From Candidatus Zixiibacteriota bacterium (GTDB lineage Bacteria; Zixibacteria; MSB-5A5; GN15; FEB-12), in NCBI GenBank assembly GCA_024277795.1, contig JAJRUL010000143.1, positions 1 through 39,501 on the forward strand: DNA of 39,501 nt, read 5' to 3'. The notes under the pieces were generated by a model. The model saw only the letters and a list, made by a program, of their open reading frames with translations, did not search any database and was not told the origin of the DNA. The translations under genes and the position numbers were made by a program. Of this stretch, positions 1 to 9,539 are shown one piece after another (the first letter of the stretch is position 1; each line of letters begins with the position of its first letter).

Positions 1-635
1 CCTGCACCTAAAAGTCTCATCTGTCGGAAACCAACGGCACGCGTACGAGTCATAAGTCGCATATTATTCACAGAACTGATTAGAGCAGTCAAAAGGATAA
101 AAAGACCAAGAGCCATGCCAACATTTGTAATTATCGAGCGGGTCTGTTCTAATTTTTCCAACCAGCGACGAGCATACGAAACCTCGAGAACACCGCTGAA
201 TCTCTTCACCTCTGAGGCAACTGCAGAAAGATTCTCCGAGCTGACAAAACCTGAACTAAAACCAAGCACAAAAGAGCGTGGGAGAGGATTCAATGTATCA
301 TAGCCGACCAGCAGGTCGATTCCCAACATATCCGTGAGTATCTCACGAGCTTTTTCCTTCGAAATATACTCAATATCCGAAACACCTTCAACCTCACCTA
401 TCTTCTGCTGTAATGCAGGGATATCAATCTCCTCTACAGGAGTATCTACAAATACTTCCATCTGCATCTCATCAAGTAGCCCATCGTACCAATTATCAAA
501 AGTACTCGAAGATATCCAAAACAGATCAAACAACAAGAATAGGAAAGTAAGGGAAAGAATCGAACCAAGAGCTGTACCTGGATAGCGACCTATATTCCGC
601 GAGGTATCCTTTAACACCTGAACAAATCGTGTCAC
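1..635 (-). CDS. ftsX: Cell division ABC transporter permease FtsX, N-terminal part (truncated by window edge)
   Basis: Absent from the ORF track. Reverse-strand translation from GTG at 635 gives VTRFVQVLKDTSRNIGRYPGTALGSILSLTFLFLLFDLFWISSSTFDNWYDGLLDEMQMEVFVDTPVEE..., FtsX-like (TM1 then extracellular domain). Start overlaps the ftsE stop (GTGA). Confidence 0.85.
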   Translation of the reverse strand, partial: MTRFVQVLKDTSRNIGRYPGTALGSILSLTFLFLLFDLFWISSSTFDNWYDGLLDEMQMEVFVDTPVEEIDIPALQQKIGEVEGVSDIEYISKEKAREILTDMLGIDLLVGYDTLNPLPRSFVLGFSSGFVSSENLSAVASEVKRFSGVLEVSYARRWLEKLEQTRSIITNVGMALGLFILLTALISSVNNMRLMTRTRAVGFRQMRLLGA

Positions 636-1297
636 TTCAATTGCCCCCCCGTCAGTTCAAGATGCACACTATTAGGGATATTCTGCCAGGGGATATCCGA
701 ACCGACAATTATCATTGATCGACCTGAAACTGACATTTTGACCAAATAGTCATACACTCGTTCAGCAGTTACCTTGTCAAGCCCGGCAGTCGGCTCATCA
801 ATAATAATCAACGGTTGATTGGCTACTGAGGCGCGGGCAAGCAATAACAGGGTTTTCTCTACTCTAGTAAGCATATTTGGAGTCTCTCCTGCCTGATTGA
901 GCAATGAAAATTCAGTCAACACACTAAGCAGTCGCTCCTTTCTTGCTCTGGCTGAAGCGCCTGAAAGAATCATTGGATACGAAATATTCTGCGCCACAGT
1001 CATTCCCGGAATGAACTCAAAAATTCCACCTACTCCGCCGATCTTTCGTCTGACTTTATTTATGACCCTTTTTCTTCGAGGTGAAATCAGCTCTCCAAAT
1101 ACCTCAATCGAACCCGCATCAGGAAATGACTGACCTAGTATCAACTCTATGAATAGTGTCTTCCCTGATCCAGGACCACCCGTAATGATTTTTGTCTCAC
1201 CTGGACCAAGCTCAAAGTTGAGATCTGAAAAAACATCATGTCCTTTTGCTGTACGTACAAAGACATTGTCGAGTTGAATCACGTTTTTATCTGACAC
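632..1297 (-). CDS. ftsE: Cell division ATP-binding protein FtsE
   Basis: ABC ATPase: Walker A GGPGSGKT, Walker B PLIIIDEPTAGLD; directly upstream of ftsX. Confidence 0.85.
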   Translation of the reverse strand: MSDKNVIQLDNVFVRTAKGHDVFSDLNFELGPGETKIITGGPGSGKTLFIELILGQSFPDAGSIEVFGELISPRRKRVINKVRRKIGGVGGIFEFIPGMTVAQNISYPMILSGASARARKERLLSVLTEFSLLNQAGETPNMLTRVEKTLLLLARASVANQPLIIIDEPTAGLDKVTAERVYDYLVKMSVSGRSMIIVGSDIPWQNIPNSVHLELTGGQLK

Positions 1298-1440
1298 GAA
1301 AAGTCCCTATCTCCAGAATAAAACTACCTTCATATTCTTCACAAGTGAACATATGATAAATCTTGACTTCACCGCTTATAATAAACTTTTTCCTTGGTAA
1401 ATAGTAAAACCTCTAAACCGAAGAAACAAATAAAACAGTT

Positions 1441-2376
1441 ATGAAGAAACTAACAGCTTCCTTGCTTATAGCACTCATTCTCAATACTTCAGGTTCGGCA
1501 CAAGGTTGGCAGGTCGTCAACACACCACTCTTTACCAACATAACCGGTATTACCTTTGTACATCCCGATACAGGGTTCATTATCAGTGCGGGGGGAAAAT
1601 TCGCCTACACCCATGATGGCGGATCTACTTGGCAACGGACCACTGTCCAAAAAGATTTACAACTCGAAGATCTCAGCTTTATTAATAGTAACATCGGTGT
1701 GGTCTGTGGTCGTTTTGGAAGTGTCTTTATAACTTCTGACGGTGGCATGACATTCAAGGATATTTCCACAGGAGATACAACACATCTCTACATTGATATA
1801 CAGATGTTCGACAAGAATACGTTCATGGTTACTGGCTTAGATACTGATAACGATCCCCCTTTTGTTGGAGTCGCCGTACGCACAGAAGATGCAGGGGTTT
1901 CGTGGCACCCGCTTGATGTGAAGGGTTTGGGATTCAGCGAAATCTTCTACTCAAAAGGCGGAGAAACGATCTTTCCAGCATTCGGTAGAATATTTCGTTC
2001 CAGTGATCAGGGAAAAACATGGCGATTGACTACAGGGGTCTCAGAGGGTCAAGCACGCGCTCTTTCATTTGCAGGTAAGACTGGGGCAATGGTTGGTCCT
2101 CGAGGTTTCTGCATGATATCTTCAGATAAGGGCGCAACGTGGAGCCAACGACCACAGGACAAACTGCAACATCTTATTGCTGTTGAAGTCATCAGCGAAA
2201 ATGAGATTTTTATTGGAGGTACCAGCTCAGTAATGCTTCACTCTACCAACGGAGGCATGACGTTTCAAAAAGAACTACTCGCGAAGACATTTGACATCTT
2301 TGATCTTGAAGATGCTGGCGATAAGATCTGGGCGGTTGGTTCTGATGGTACTGTTATGTTCAAAGAACTCCGCTAA
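1441..2376 (+). CDS. Secreted YCF48/BNR-repeat beta-propeller-like protein
   Basis: N-terminal signal peptide; repeated T(H/S)DGG.TW / SSDQGKTW / SSDKGATW / STNGGMTF motifs. Confidence 0.75.
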   Translation: MKKLTASLLIALILNTSGSAQGWQVVNTPLFTNITGITFVHPDTGFIISAGGKFAYTHDGGSTWQRTTVQKDLQLEDLSFINSNIGVVCGRFGSVFITSDGGMTFKDISTGDTTHLYIDIQMFDKNTFMVTGLDTDNDPPFVGVAVRTEDAGVSWHPLDVKGLGFSEIFYSKGGETIFPAFGRIFRSSDQGKTWRLTTGVSEGQARALSFAGKTGAMVGPRGFCMISSDKGATWSQRPQDKLQHLIAVEVISENEIFIGGTSSVMLHSTNGGMTFQKELLAKTFDIFDLEDAGDKIWAVGSDGTVMFKELR

Positions 2377-2397
2377 TATACAGATGTGTTGAACATT

Positions 2398-2434
2398 AAA
2401 AAGCCCGCTTTCACTTTGAGAGCGGGCTTTTTAA
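2398..2434. terminator. Bidirectional intrinsic terminator between convergent genes
   Basis: AAAAAGCCCGCT-ttcactttgag-AGCGGGCTTTTT hairpin with A/T tracts on both sides, between the 1441-2376(+) and rho(-) stops. Confidence 0.85.
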
Positions 2435-2454
2435 TTATACATCGAGCTACAAAA

Positions 2455-3714
2455 CTAATCTTTCATGGAAGCAAGGAACCTCGCGTTCGTCTTCGTTTTT
2501 TTCAGACGATCCATAAGGAATTCCATTGCCTCGATCGGATTCATCTCAGCTAAGAACTTGCGAAGAATCCAGATCTTATTAAGTGTCTCGGCATCCTGAA
2601 GCAGTTCTTCTTTCCTGGTCGACGAACGATTAATATCCATCGCTGGGAAGATCCTTCGATCGGCTAAACGACGATCAAGAACCAATTCCATATTACCAGT
2701 ACCCTTAAACTCTTCAAAAATAACTTCATCCATCCGTGACCCCGTCTCAACCAAAGCAGTAGCAATAATCGAAAGTGATCCACCTTCTTCAATATTGCGA
2801 GCTGCACCAAAGAATCTCTTTGGCTTATGTAAAGCATTAGAGTCGACACCACCTGAGAGAATCTTTCCTGAATGAGGGACAACTGAGTTATGTGCTCGGG
2901 CTAAACGGGTAATCGAATCAAGTAAAATAACAACATTATGGCCATATTCTGTCAACCGTTTCGCTTTTTCTAAAACCATCCGAGCTACTTGAACATGACG
3001 CTCAGCAGGCTCGTCAAAAGTAGAAGAAACAACCTCACCACGTACTGAACGTTTCATATCGGTCACTTCCTCAGGACGTTCGTCTATAAGAAGTACTATC
3101 AGTTTGACATCAGGATGATTCGAAGTGATTGACTGGGCGATCTTCTGGAGAATAATAGTCTTACCCGCTTTTGGTGGAGATGTTATCAACGCACGTTGTC
3201 CCATACCGATAGGACACATAAGATCGATAATACGAGTAGTAACCTCTTCAGCATTTGTCTCCATCTTAAACTGTTCATCAGGATATAGTGGAGTCAAATT
3301 GTCAAATAAGGTCTTGAGCTTTGCCACATCAGGATCTTCAAAGTTAACCGATTCGATCTTTAGCAAAGCGAAATAACGCTCATTATCTTTCGGTGGTCTC
3401 ACCTGTCCTGCAACTATATCACCAGTCCGCAAATCAAAACGCTTGATTTGTGACGGCGACACATAGATATCATCCTGACCTGGCAGATAATTATGGTCAG
3501 GAGAACGTAAAAAACCATACCCCTCTTCCAAAATCTCCAGTACACCGTGGGCCAGAATAATCCCGTCAGTCGCCGATGTCGACTCCATGATCTTATAGAT
3601 TAGCTCAGATTTCCTCAGCCCGGAGACTCCCGGAATATCAAGCTCTTCAGCCATCTTTAACAAGTCGGCAATTGTTTTCGATTTGAGTTCAACCGTGTCC
3701 ATTCTCTCACTCAC
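2455..3714 (-). CDS. rho: Transcription termination factor Rho
   Basis: RNA-binding N-terminal region plus [100 protein letters not shown]. Confidence 0.97.
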   Translation of the reverse strand: MSERMDTVELKSKTIADLLKMAEELDIPGVSGLRKSELIYKIMESTSATDGIILAHGVLEILEEGYGFLRSPDHNYLPGQDDIYVSPSQIKRFDLRTGDIVAGQVRPPKDNERYFALLKIESVNFEDPDVAKLKTLFDNLTPLYPDEQFKMETNAEEVTTRIIDLMCPIGMGQRALITSPPKAGKTIILQKIAQSITSNHPDVKLIVLLIDERPEEVTDMKRSVRGEVVSSTFDEPAERHVQVARMVLEKAKRLTEYGHNVVILLDSITRLARAHNSVVPHSGKILSGGVDSNALHKPKRFFGAARNIEEGGSLSIIATALVETGSRMDEVIFEEFKGTGNMELVLDRRLADRRIFPAMDINRSSTRKEELLQDAETLNKIWILRKFLAEMNPIEAMEFLMDRLKKTKTNARFLASMKD

Positions 3715-3722
3715 TCATATAG

Positions 3723-4103
3723 TTAATCGTTTAGATCTTCAATTATAGCTTCATCGCTAAGTTCTTCTGTAGGCGCATCTCCCCAGAGTTTCTCCAAAGC
3801 ATAATACTGCCGAGTCGATTCAAGGAAAATGTGAACAACAACATCAATATAATCAAGAAGAACCCAATTCCCTTCAGTGGCTCCTTCTTTCTGGTATGGC
3901 TTCTGACCAATATCTCTGAGACCATCTTCAATAGCCCCCGCAATTGATTTCACCTGTTGGTCAACCTGGCCTGATGCGATGACAAAATAATCACAAACAG
4001 ATGATATCTCGCTTAGATTCAGTATCCGTACATCAAAACCTCGTTTTGACAAAGCAAGCTGTCCTGCTCTATGCGCCACATCTCGTGATGACAATTCTTT
4101 CAA
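3723..4103 (-). CDS. rsfS: Ribosome silencing factor RsfS (Iojap/YbeB)
   Basis: SSVCDYFVIASGQVDQQVKSIAGAIED...EGATEGNWVLLDYIDVVVHIFLESTRQYYALEKLWGDAP, classic RsfS signature. Confidence 0.93.
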   Translation of the reverse strand: MKELSSRDVAHRAGQLALSKRGFDVRILNLSEISSVCDYFVIASGQVDQQVKSIAGAIEDGLRDIGQKPYQKEGATEGNWVLLDYIDVVVHIFLESTRQYYALEKLWGDAPTEELSDEAIIEDLND

Positions 4104-4104
4104 G

Positions 4105-4578
4105 TTATTTTTTACTCTTCTTTTTTTTGGTTAATCGCGTACGTATTGAATCAAGGTCTTCCCCCAAAACAAGTGTCGCAGTAATCTGTGCTCTATTATT
4201 CTCAAGAGGACGATATATAACATCTTCACTATTCAACCCGAGGCGACTTGCAAGCAATTTCGGTCCTGCTAAATCTTCTGACCTACCAATCACAAATGTC
4301 GAATCGATAGATTGAACAGTCATTGAATCAAAATCAATAATATCGATAATCAATTCGCTATCTTCACATAGACCAACCAGATTCTTCACCTTACCTATAC
4401 TGACTGTGCTCTTAGTCATATCCAAGACCTGTAACCGCATGGTGTATTCGGGCAACTTCTCAGAGAGTGAAACCCCCTGAACAAGCTTTACTGTGATCGA
4501 ACCGAGATAAATAAAAATCGGAATTAAAGCGATCCCAATCGCATATCTCATATATCTATAAAAAGTGTGTTTGGTCAT
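4105..4578 (-). CDS. Membrane-anchored protein with LytR_C-like domain
   Basis: One N-terminal TM; ...LQVLD... and STFVIGRSEDLAGPKLLASRLGLNSEDVIYRPLENNRAQITATLVLGEDL resembles LytR cell-envelope C-terminal domains; adjacent to rsfS. Confidence 0.6.
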   Translation of the reverse strand: MTKHTFYRYMRYAIGIALIPIFIYLGSITVKLVQGVSLSEKLPEYTMRLQVLDMTKSTVSIGKVKNLVGLCEDSELIIDIIDFDSMTVQSIDSTFVIGRSEDLAGPKLLASRLGLNSEDVIYRPLENNRAQITATLVLGEDLDSIRTRLTKKKKSKK

Positions 4579-4691
4579 CTATTGTGGGTTGAGCCATTTG
4601 GACTCGGTTGGGGCTTTTTGTCGACAGTATGCGAGGGCAAACTGTCTGGCGGGTTATCTTAATAAATCCTCAGCAAAAAGTATAAAACGTC

Positions 4692-5150
4692 CTACCTATG
4701 CAGATAAGGATTACCATAAGAATACGGACCAAGTCCTCCTGTTACACGTTGTACACTTATAGTCATCTGAAATTTCTTCGACGGGTGATAGTCTAAAGTA
4801 AAACCGGGCAGGAATGTAGCACTATTGTTTGCATCCCCTGTTATCAAACCACCACCATGACTGACTCCGAGATTAAGAGCCAATGACAACTTTGGTGAAA
4901 ACTCATAAAACATCGAGCTCGTCCAAAGACCCTGGCTCCCTGAATACCCGGAACCTGAAGCATAACCAAATGAATATGAATGCTTCCATTTAATCCTAGA
5001 AAGGTCTATCAATGAGAACACATTTTTAGCAGGAACAACACCGAGTGAATTACTTCGCGTTGTCTCCACAATATCTGCTTGATCTACAAACTGTGCCATC
5101 GTTGGTACAGCAAAGATCATAACAAATAACAATACTAAACCGATTTTCAT
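4692..5150 (-). CDS. Small secreted/outer-membrane beta-barrel-like protein, function unknown
   Basis: Signal peptide (MKIGLVLLFVMIFAVPTMAQ) followed by alternating amphipathic strands (HSYSFGYASGSGYSGSQGLWTSSMFYEFSPKLSLALNLGVSHGGG). Confidence 0.5.
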   Translation of the reverse strand: MKIGLVLLFVMIFAVPTMAQFVDQADIVETTRSNSLGVVPAKNVFSLIDLSRIKWKHSYSFGYASGSGYSGSQGLWTSSMFYEFSPKLSLALNLGVSHGGGLITGDANNSATFLPGFTLDYHPSKKFQMTISVQRVTGGLGPYSYGNPYLHR

Positions 5151-5312
5151 ATTCTCATAACCTTTCGGGTAATATATTCATAATATGCGAGGCTGTAGGT
5201 CTCGGGTCAATAAAAAACAGCTTCTGTCTTCCTATTCTCTATTTCGGCCACTATTCGTTCTAACATTAATAACGTATGAACGGTCAAAAAGATTAATAAA
5301 AACCGAATCTGC

Positions 5313-6050
5313 TTACGCTTGAAAATGAGCGGTCAACTGTTCAAGTTGCTCAGCAGAATTGACTCCCCTGACCTCATTTGGATCATCCGCCGCGAGCACA
5401 GAAACCCGTAATCCTTTATTATTAAATATCTTAACGGTATCGGTAAGGTAGTATTCCTGTTGGCTATTCTCATTTGTGATCTCGTCAAGAGATGAGAATA
5501 ATTGTTTGTTATCAAAACAAAATGTACCGCTATTGACCTCATTGATTTTTAAGACTTCCTCAGATGCATCTTTGTGTTCGACGATCTCTTCCAGCTGTTC
5601 TGTCCCTGCCTTCCGAACGATCCGGCCATAACCCGTTGCATCTGGCAGTATGGCAGAAAGACAGGTTGCTACCGCTTGTGTAGCCTGATGAGTATCAAAC
5701 AATCGCCTGACAGTTTCAGCCTGCAAGAAAGGAACATCTCCTAAAGCCACAAGGGTCGTCCCGTCAAATTCCCCTAAGAGATCTCGAGTCATCATAACAG
5801 CATGACCAGTCCCCAATTGCTCCTTTTGCCATGCAATTTCTATATCAAAATTAGCCAGAGATTCTTCTACCATCTCCCCCTTAAATCCAACAACGACTAC
5901 AATCCGATCGAAATCCAAACTCTTCAGCATCTTTACCAACCGATGAATCATCGGTTCACCACTAATCTCATGCAATACTTTCGGCAGTTCGGAATTCATT
6001 CTTTTCCCCTGCCCTGCGGCAAGGATTACAGCAGCTTTAGCCTGTGACAT
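5313..6050 (-). CDS. GlmU-type nucleotidyltransferase (N-terminal pyrophosphorylase domain only)
   Basis: AAVILAAGQGKRMNSELPKVLHEISGEPMIHRLV, QLGTGHAVMMT, ALGDVPFL, VNSGTFCFD; 245 aa without the LbH acetyltransferase domain. Confidence 0.85.
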   Translation of the reverse strand: MSQAKAAVILAAGQGKRMNSELPKVLHEISGEPMIHRLVKMLKSLDFDRIVVVVGFKGEMVEESLANFDIEIAWQKEQLGTGHAVMMTRDLLGEFDGTTLVALGDVPFLQAETVRRLFDTHQATQAVATCLSAILPDATGYGRIVRKAGTEQLEEIVEHKDASEEVLKINEVNSGTFCFDNKQLFSSLDEITNENSQQEYYLTDTVKIFNNKGLRVSVLAADDPNEVRGVNSAEQLEQLTAHFQA

Positions 6051-6100
6051 TCTTATTCTTCCAATCTTTTCAATGATTTCAAACAGCAGATCGACACGTT

Positions 6101-6454
6101 TTACAGATCAACAGGACGGTTCTTCGAATCAACATGCACAACAGCAGGTTCATATCCCGAAGCTTCCGCTTGCTCCAAACATCCGTACGCAATAATAATA
6201 ATCAAATCCCCAATACTCCCCTTGCGTGCCGCCGCTCCGTTGAGAGCAATAACCCCTGAGCCTCCCTCTCCCTTTATGACATACGTCTCAAAACGCTCTC
6301 CATTGGCAATGTTAGCTATCTGTACCTTTTCATATTCGACCAAATCAGCCAACTTCATAAGTTCAGAATCAATTGTAATCGACCCGACATAGTTGAGATC
6401 AGCATCAGTAATCGTAGCACGATGTATTTTTGACTTACAAACAGATATTAACAT
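6101..6454 (-). CDS. panD: Aspartate 1-decarboxylase
   Basis: [29 protein letters not shown] with the Gly-Ser self-cleavage site (YVGS) and NGAAAR...[10 protein letters not shown]; likely start at 6454 rather than the ORF-track start 6499. Confidence 0.93.
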   Translation of the reverse strand: MLISVCKSKIHRATITDADLNYVGSITIDSELMKLADLVEYEKVQIANIANGERFETYVIKGEGGSGVIALNGAAARKGSIGDLIIIIAYGCLEQAEASGYEPAVVHVDSKNRPVDL

Positions 6455-6535
6455 ACGCTCACAGCTTCTTTTTTTACTTTCGTGATACTGAAATATCATC
6501 CACGGTTATAACCATCAAGCAGGTAACGGGTTCCC

Positions 6536-7075
6536 TTAGGCAGTAATTTCAACCCAGTTACGTGCAGGAAAAAGTTCGAGCTCTTCGGCAATATTATCTA
6601 CTGCTTGAGTCAGGTGTTTCCAGCTAACCAAATGACGCGCCTTGACCGGGAGGAGCCAGCGAAACTCTTCATTTTCGGGTGACAACTCAACGGCACAATT
6701 ATCAGAAACAACAGCGACTATCAACGGCAGAATCCAAATTTTATCGTATTCTGGCTCATAAAACTGAATCAGATATTCAGTCGCCCACATACTGATAGGA
6801 ACAAGCCCTGTCTCTTCAGACATTTCCCGAACCACCACTTGTGCGACAGTCTCATTCTTCCGTTTTCCGCCTGTCATGAACCCCCAATACCCGCCGTATG
6901 ACTCTCCAACGGCACGTTTGAGAACTAAGAATTTCCAACCATCAGCCTCTTTGCGCACTACCGCAACATTGACACCGGGAGACTCGATACCAATATCGAC
7001 TCTTGCCTCTCCCTTCGGCTCCTTATCAAGAGCAACCTGATATTTTGCTTTCCTATGTTTCATAACGTCAGTCAA
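6536..7075 (-). CDS. NUDIX hydrolase
   Basis: Nudix box GGKRKNETVAQVVVREMSEETGL matches GX5EX7REUXEEXGU. Confidence 0.88.
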   Translation of the reverse strand: MTDVMKHRKAKYQVALDKEPKGEARVDIGIESPGVNVAVVRKEADGWKFLVLKRAVGESYGGYWGFMTGGKRKNETVAQVVVREMSEETGLVPISMWATEYLIQFYEPEYDKIWILPLIVAVVSDNCAVELSPENEEFRWLLPVKARHLVSWKHLTQAVDNIAEELELFPARNWVEITA

Positions 7076-7209
7076 TTTAAGCCATTCTTTCCAGTCGTCA
7101 AGCCGAATTCGGTAAAACTTACGACAGATACCTATTACGGGAACATTAATTAATATCCTATTTCGTCCTATTCGGTCTTAATCAGTCAAGTTGGATTGTA
7201 ACTTGTACC

Positions 7210-7242
7210 CCACCAAGAGATCTCGAAGAGATCGGCTGGTGG
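7210..7242. repeat. Hairpin-forming intergenic palindrome
   Basis: CCACCA-AGA-GATCTC-GAA-GAGATC-GGC-TGGTGG: two perfect 6-bp stems separated by a symmetric 3x3 internal loop. Confidence 0.65.
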
Positions 7243-7311
7243 ATGCTCATTTAGCCTTTGAAACTGTTGAATATATATTCTATGGCTCACATTAATCAAA
7301 GCCAGATAGCA

Positions 7312-7346
7312 GTAGCACAGAGTCCGCTTGCGGACCTGCGACCACA
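7312..7346. repeat. 35-bp hairpin repeat, copy 1
   Basis: GTAGCACAGAGTCCGCTTGCGGACCTGCGACCACA; matches 31 of 35 positions of the copy at 28178-28212. Confidence 0.8.
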
Positions 7347-7431
7347 TCAAGGTATAGGGGGAATAACACCTGTTGAATTTAACAAAAACTGTCCACGAAT
7401 TACTTGACTTATACAGCGATGACATGAAAAG

Positions 7432-8280
7432 CTACGACAACTTCAAATTGTCAATCAGACGGACATTATGAACCCACACTGCCAACGAACAGACAGTCTT
7501 CTGAACTGTTACGTCAGAGACAGGTTGTAGTGTCTTAGAATCAGTAAACGCAATGTAGTCGATCTTTGCCGTCGGACAGGTAGCTTGAACAACCGATCGC
7601 ATCTCACGCCTGATCTTGGTTGTTTTGGTCATACCGGCACGAACCATTTCACGTGCCGTTTTCAATGCACGATAGAGACAAAGCGCCTCTTGTCGTTGAC
7701 TCTCATTAAAGTATTTATTTCGGGATGACATTGCTAAACCATCTTTTTCACGAACAGTCGGAGCGACAATCATTTTGATAGGGTAGTTCAGATCACGAGC
7801 CATCTGCTTGAGCACAACCGCTTGTTGGAAATCTTTCATGCCAAAGACAGAAATATCGGGGCGACAGATATTGAATAACTTCGCAACAACCGTAGTCACA
7901 CCTCGAAAATGGGTAGGCCGTGCTTCCCCTTCAAGTGTCTTGGTCAGCTTCTCAACCAGAACATACGTCTGAAAATCGGGCTGATAAATATCATCAGCTT
8001 TCGGGATGAAAACAATCTGTCCACCAGTCTCTTTGATTTTAGCAAGGTCCTTACGTTCATCACGAGGGTACGCATCCAAGTCTTCATGAGGAGCAAATTG
8101 TGTCGGATTGACAAAGATCGTCGTAATAACAATATCACATTGTTTGAGAGCACGTTTGATCAATGAAAGATGACCATCATGCAGGTATCCCATAGTAGGG
8201 ACAAGTCCGATCTTCTTCCCGCTTGTGGCTAACTGACGAGAGACACGTTGCATAAATCTGACCGACCGAATTGTTTTCAT
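7432..8280 (-). CDS. panC: Pantothenate synthetase
   Basis: GLVPTMGYLHDGHLSLI, TTIFVNPTQF, VFGMKDFQQAVVLKQM, REKDGLAMSSRNKYF. Confidence 0.96.
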   Translation of the reverse strand: MKTIRSVRFMQRVSRQLATSGKKIGLVPTMGYLHDGHLSLIKRALKQCDIVITTIFVNPTQFAPHEDLDAYPRDERKDLAKIKETGGQIVFIPKADDIYQPDFQTYVLVEKLTKTLEGEARPTHFRGVTTVVAKLFNICRPDISVFGMKDFQQAVVLKQMARDLNYPIKMIVAPTVREKDGLAMSSRNKYFNESQRQEALCLYRALKTAREMVRAGMTKTTKIRREMRSVVQATCPTAKIDYIAFTDSKTLQPVSDVTVQKTVCSLAVWVHNVRLIDNLKLS

Positions 8281-8379
8281 GGTGAAGGTATACGTGATGT
8301 TTGTGTTAAGGTCAAGAGAAAGCGGGACAGAGTGGTTATATCACTCCCCAAAATAAGCCTATTATCTTGCTCCCAATAC

Positions 8380-9507
8380 TCATCCTCTCTCTTCCTCACC
8401 TAACATCGAGCTTTCTTTATCAACTCTGCTACCATCTTTATAGTAACGTATCACTGCATATCCACGAGTCTGAGCCGTTGCAACAGTTGCAAGAAAGTAG
8501 CCGATAACAGATGCAAAAATCAAAAAGAGCATAAAAGCCATTACGTACCCCACAGGCTCAGAACTTGAGCCTCTAGCATACGCAATAAATGAAAATCCGA
8601 AATCAATCCCGGGGAATAGATTACATGTCTGGTATACAAGATCACTCTTAACAGGAAGATGCGACAATCCTACCTTTATAAGACTTAACGGTCTCCTCCC
8701 CCCGCTGATTGAACTGACACCAACAAAAAATTGCACAGCACGATATGAAAAGTAGGCATAGACAAAACTGCTGATCTTTGCTGTAACCAATGTAACTGCT
8801 GTATATATTACCCAACGCACCGGTTGACGAATCACCGATGAAAACATCTCCAAAATAGAAGTAAACGCCTCTCCCTTTTTATCAGTAGCTGCCACAGCCG
8901 GCAATAACAATACTGAAAGAAACAAAACAAATATGACAAAGGCTGTAAATAGCGAGGCAATGAACGATGGGATCAAAAATGTTAGTGCATAAATCCACTC
9001 CCCTATTATTGGAAGACGCAGAAGCAGTCCAACAACTAATATCAACAACACAATAAATACAATAAAGCTGACAATCGCAGTAAGTGATTTAAGCATCTGC
9101 TTTGATCGACTAATCGTTACTTTGAAAGTTTGAGTAATAGATAGAAATCGATTCCCTCTCATCTGCTCGATCTCAATAAGTGATACCGCAAACATACCGA
9201 GCATTGCCATAAACAATGCCAATAGATAACCGATATAATGCACACTTTGAGCAATAGATGAGGAGAATGATATAAAATGAAAAGGAAGCAAACCATAAAC
9301 CGACCATGCCGTAACAACCGATTGATCATCAACAAAGAGTGCTATATACACAAAGATATCATACCACAAGACACCAAATACTAAAGCAATAGTCATCACA
9401 AGAATACGCTTGGCCGACAATGCACGAGCAGGTGAAATCATAATGTCACGTATATCATAATTCAATGATGGCTCTATCTGAGTATTCTGTCCCTTTGTTC
9501 CTGTCAT
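8380..9507 (-). CDS. Multi-pass membrane protein, family not recognised
   Basis: About 6-7 hydrophobic segments; 32 nt downstream of the DRG-like GTPase gene on the same strand. Confidence 0.7.
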   Translation of the reverse strand: MTGTKGQNTQIEPSLNYDIRDIMISPARALSAKRILVMTIALVFGVLWYDIFVYIALFVDDQSVVTAWSVYGLLPFHFISFSSSIAQSVHYIGYLLALFMAMLGMFAVSLIEIEQMRGNRFLSITQTFKVTISRSKQMLKSLTAIVSFIVFIVLLILVVGLLLRLPIIGEWIYALTFLIPSFIASLFTAFVIFVLFLSVLLLPAVAATDKKGEAFTSILEMFSSVIRQPVRWVIYTAVTLVTAKISSFVYAYFSYRAVQFFVGVSSISGGRRPLSLIKVGLSHLPVKSDLVYQTCNLFPGIDFGFSFIAYARGSSSEPVGYVMAFMLFLIFASVIGYFLATVATAQTRGYAVIRYYKDGSRVDKESSMLGEEERG

Positions 9508-9539
9508 ATCTTCTTTCGATTGTCAGTGTTACGGTTTGC

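Noticed and set aside
7186-7425. 79-aa minus-strand ORF between the Nudix gene and panC
   Set aside because: Covers the palindrome and the 35-bp repeat; no recognisable protein features, so treated as non-coding.
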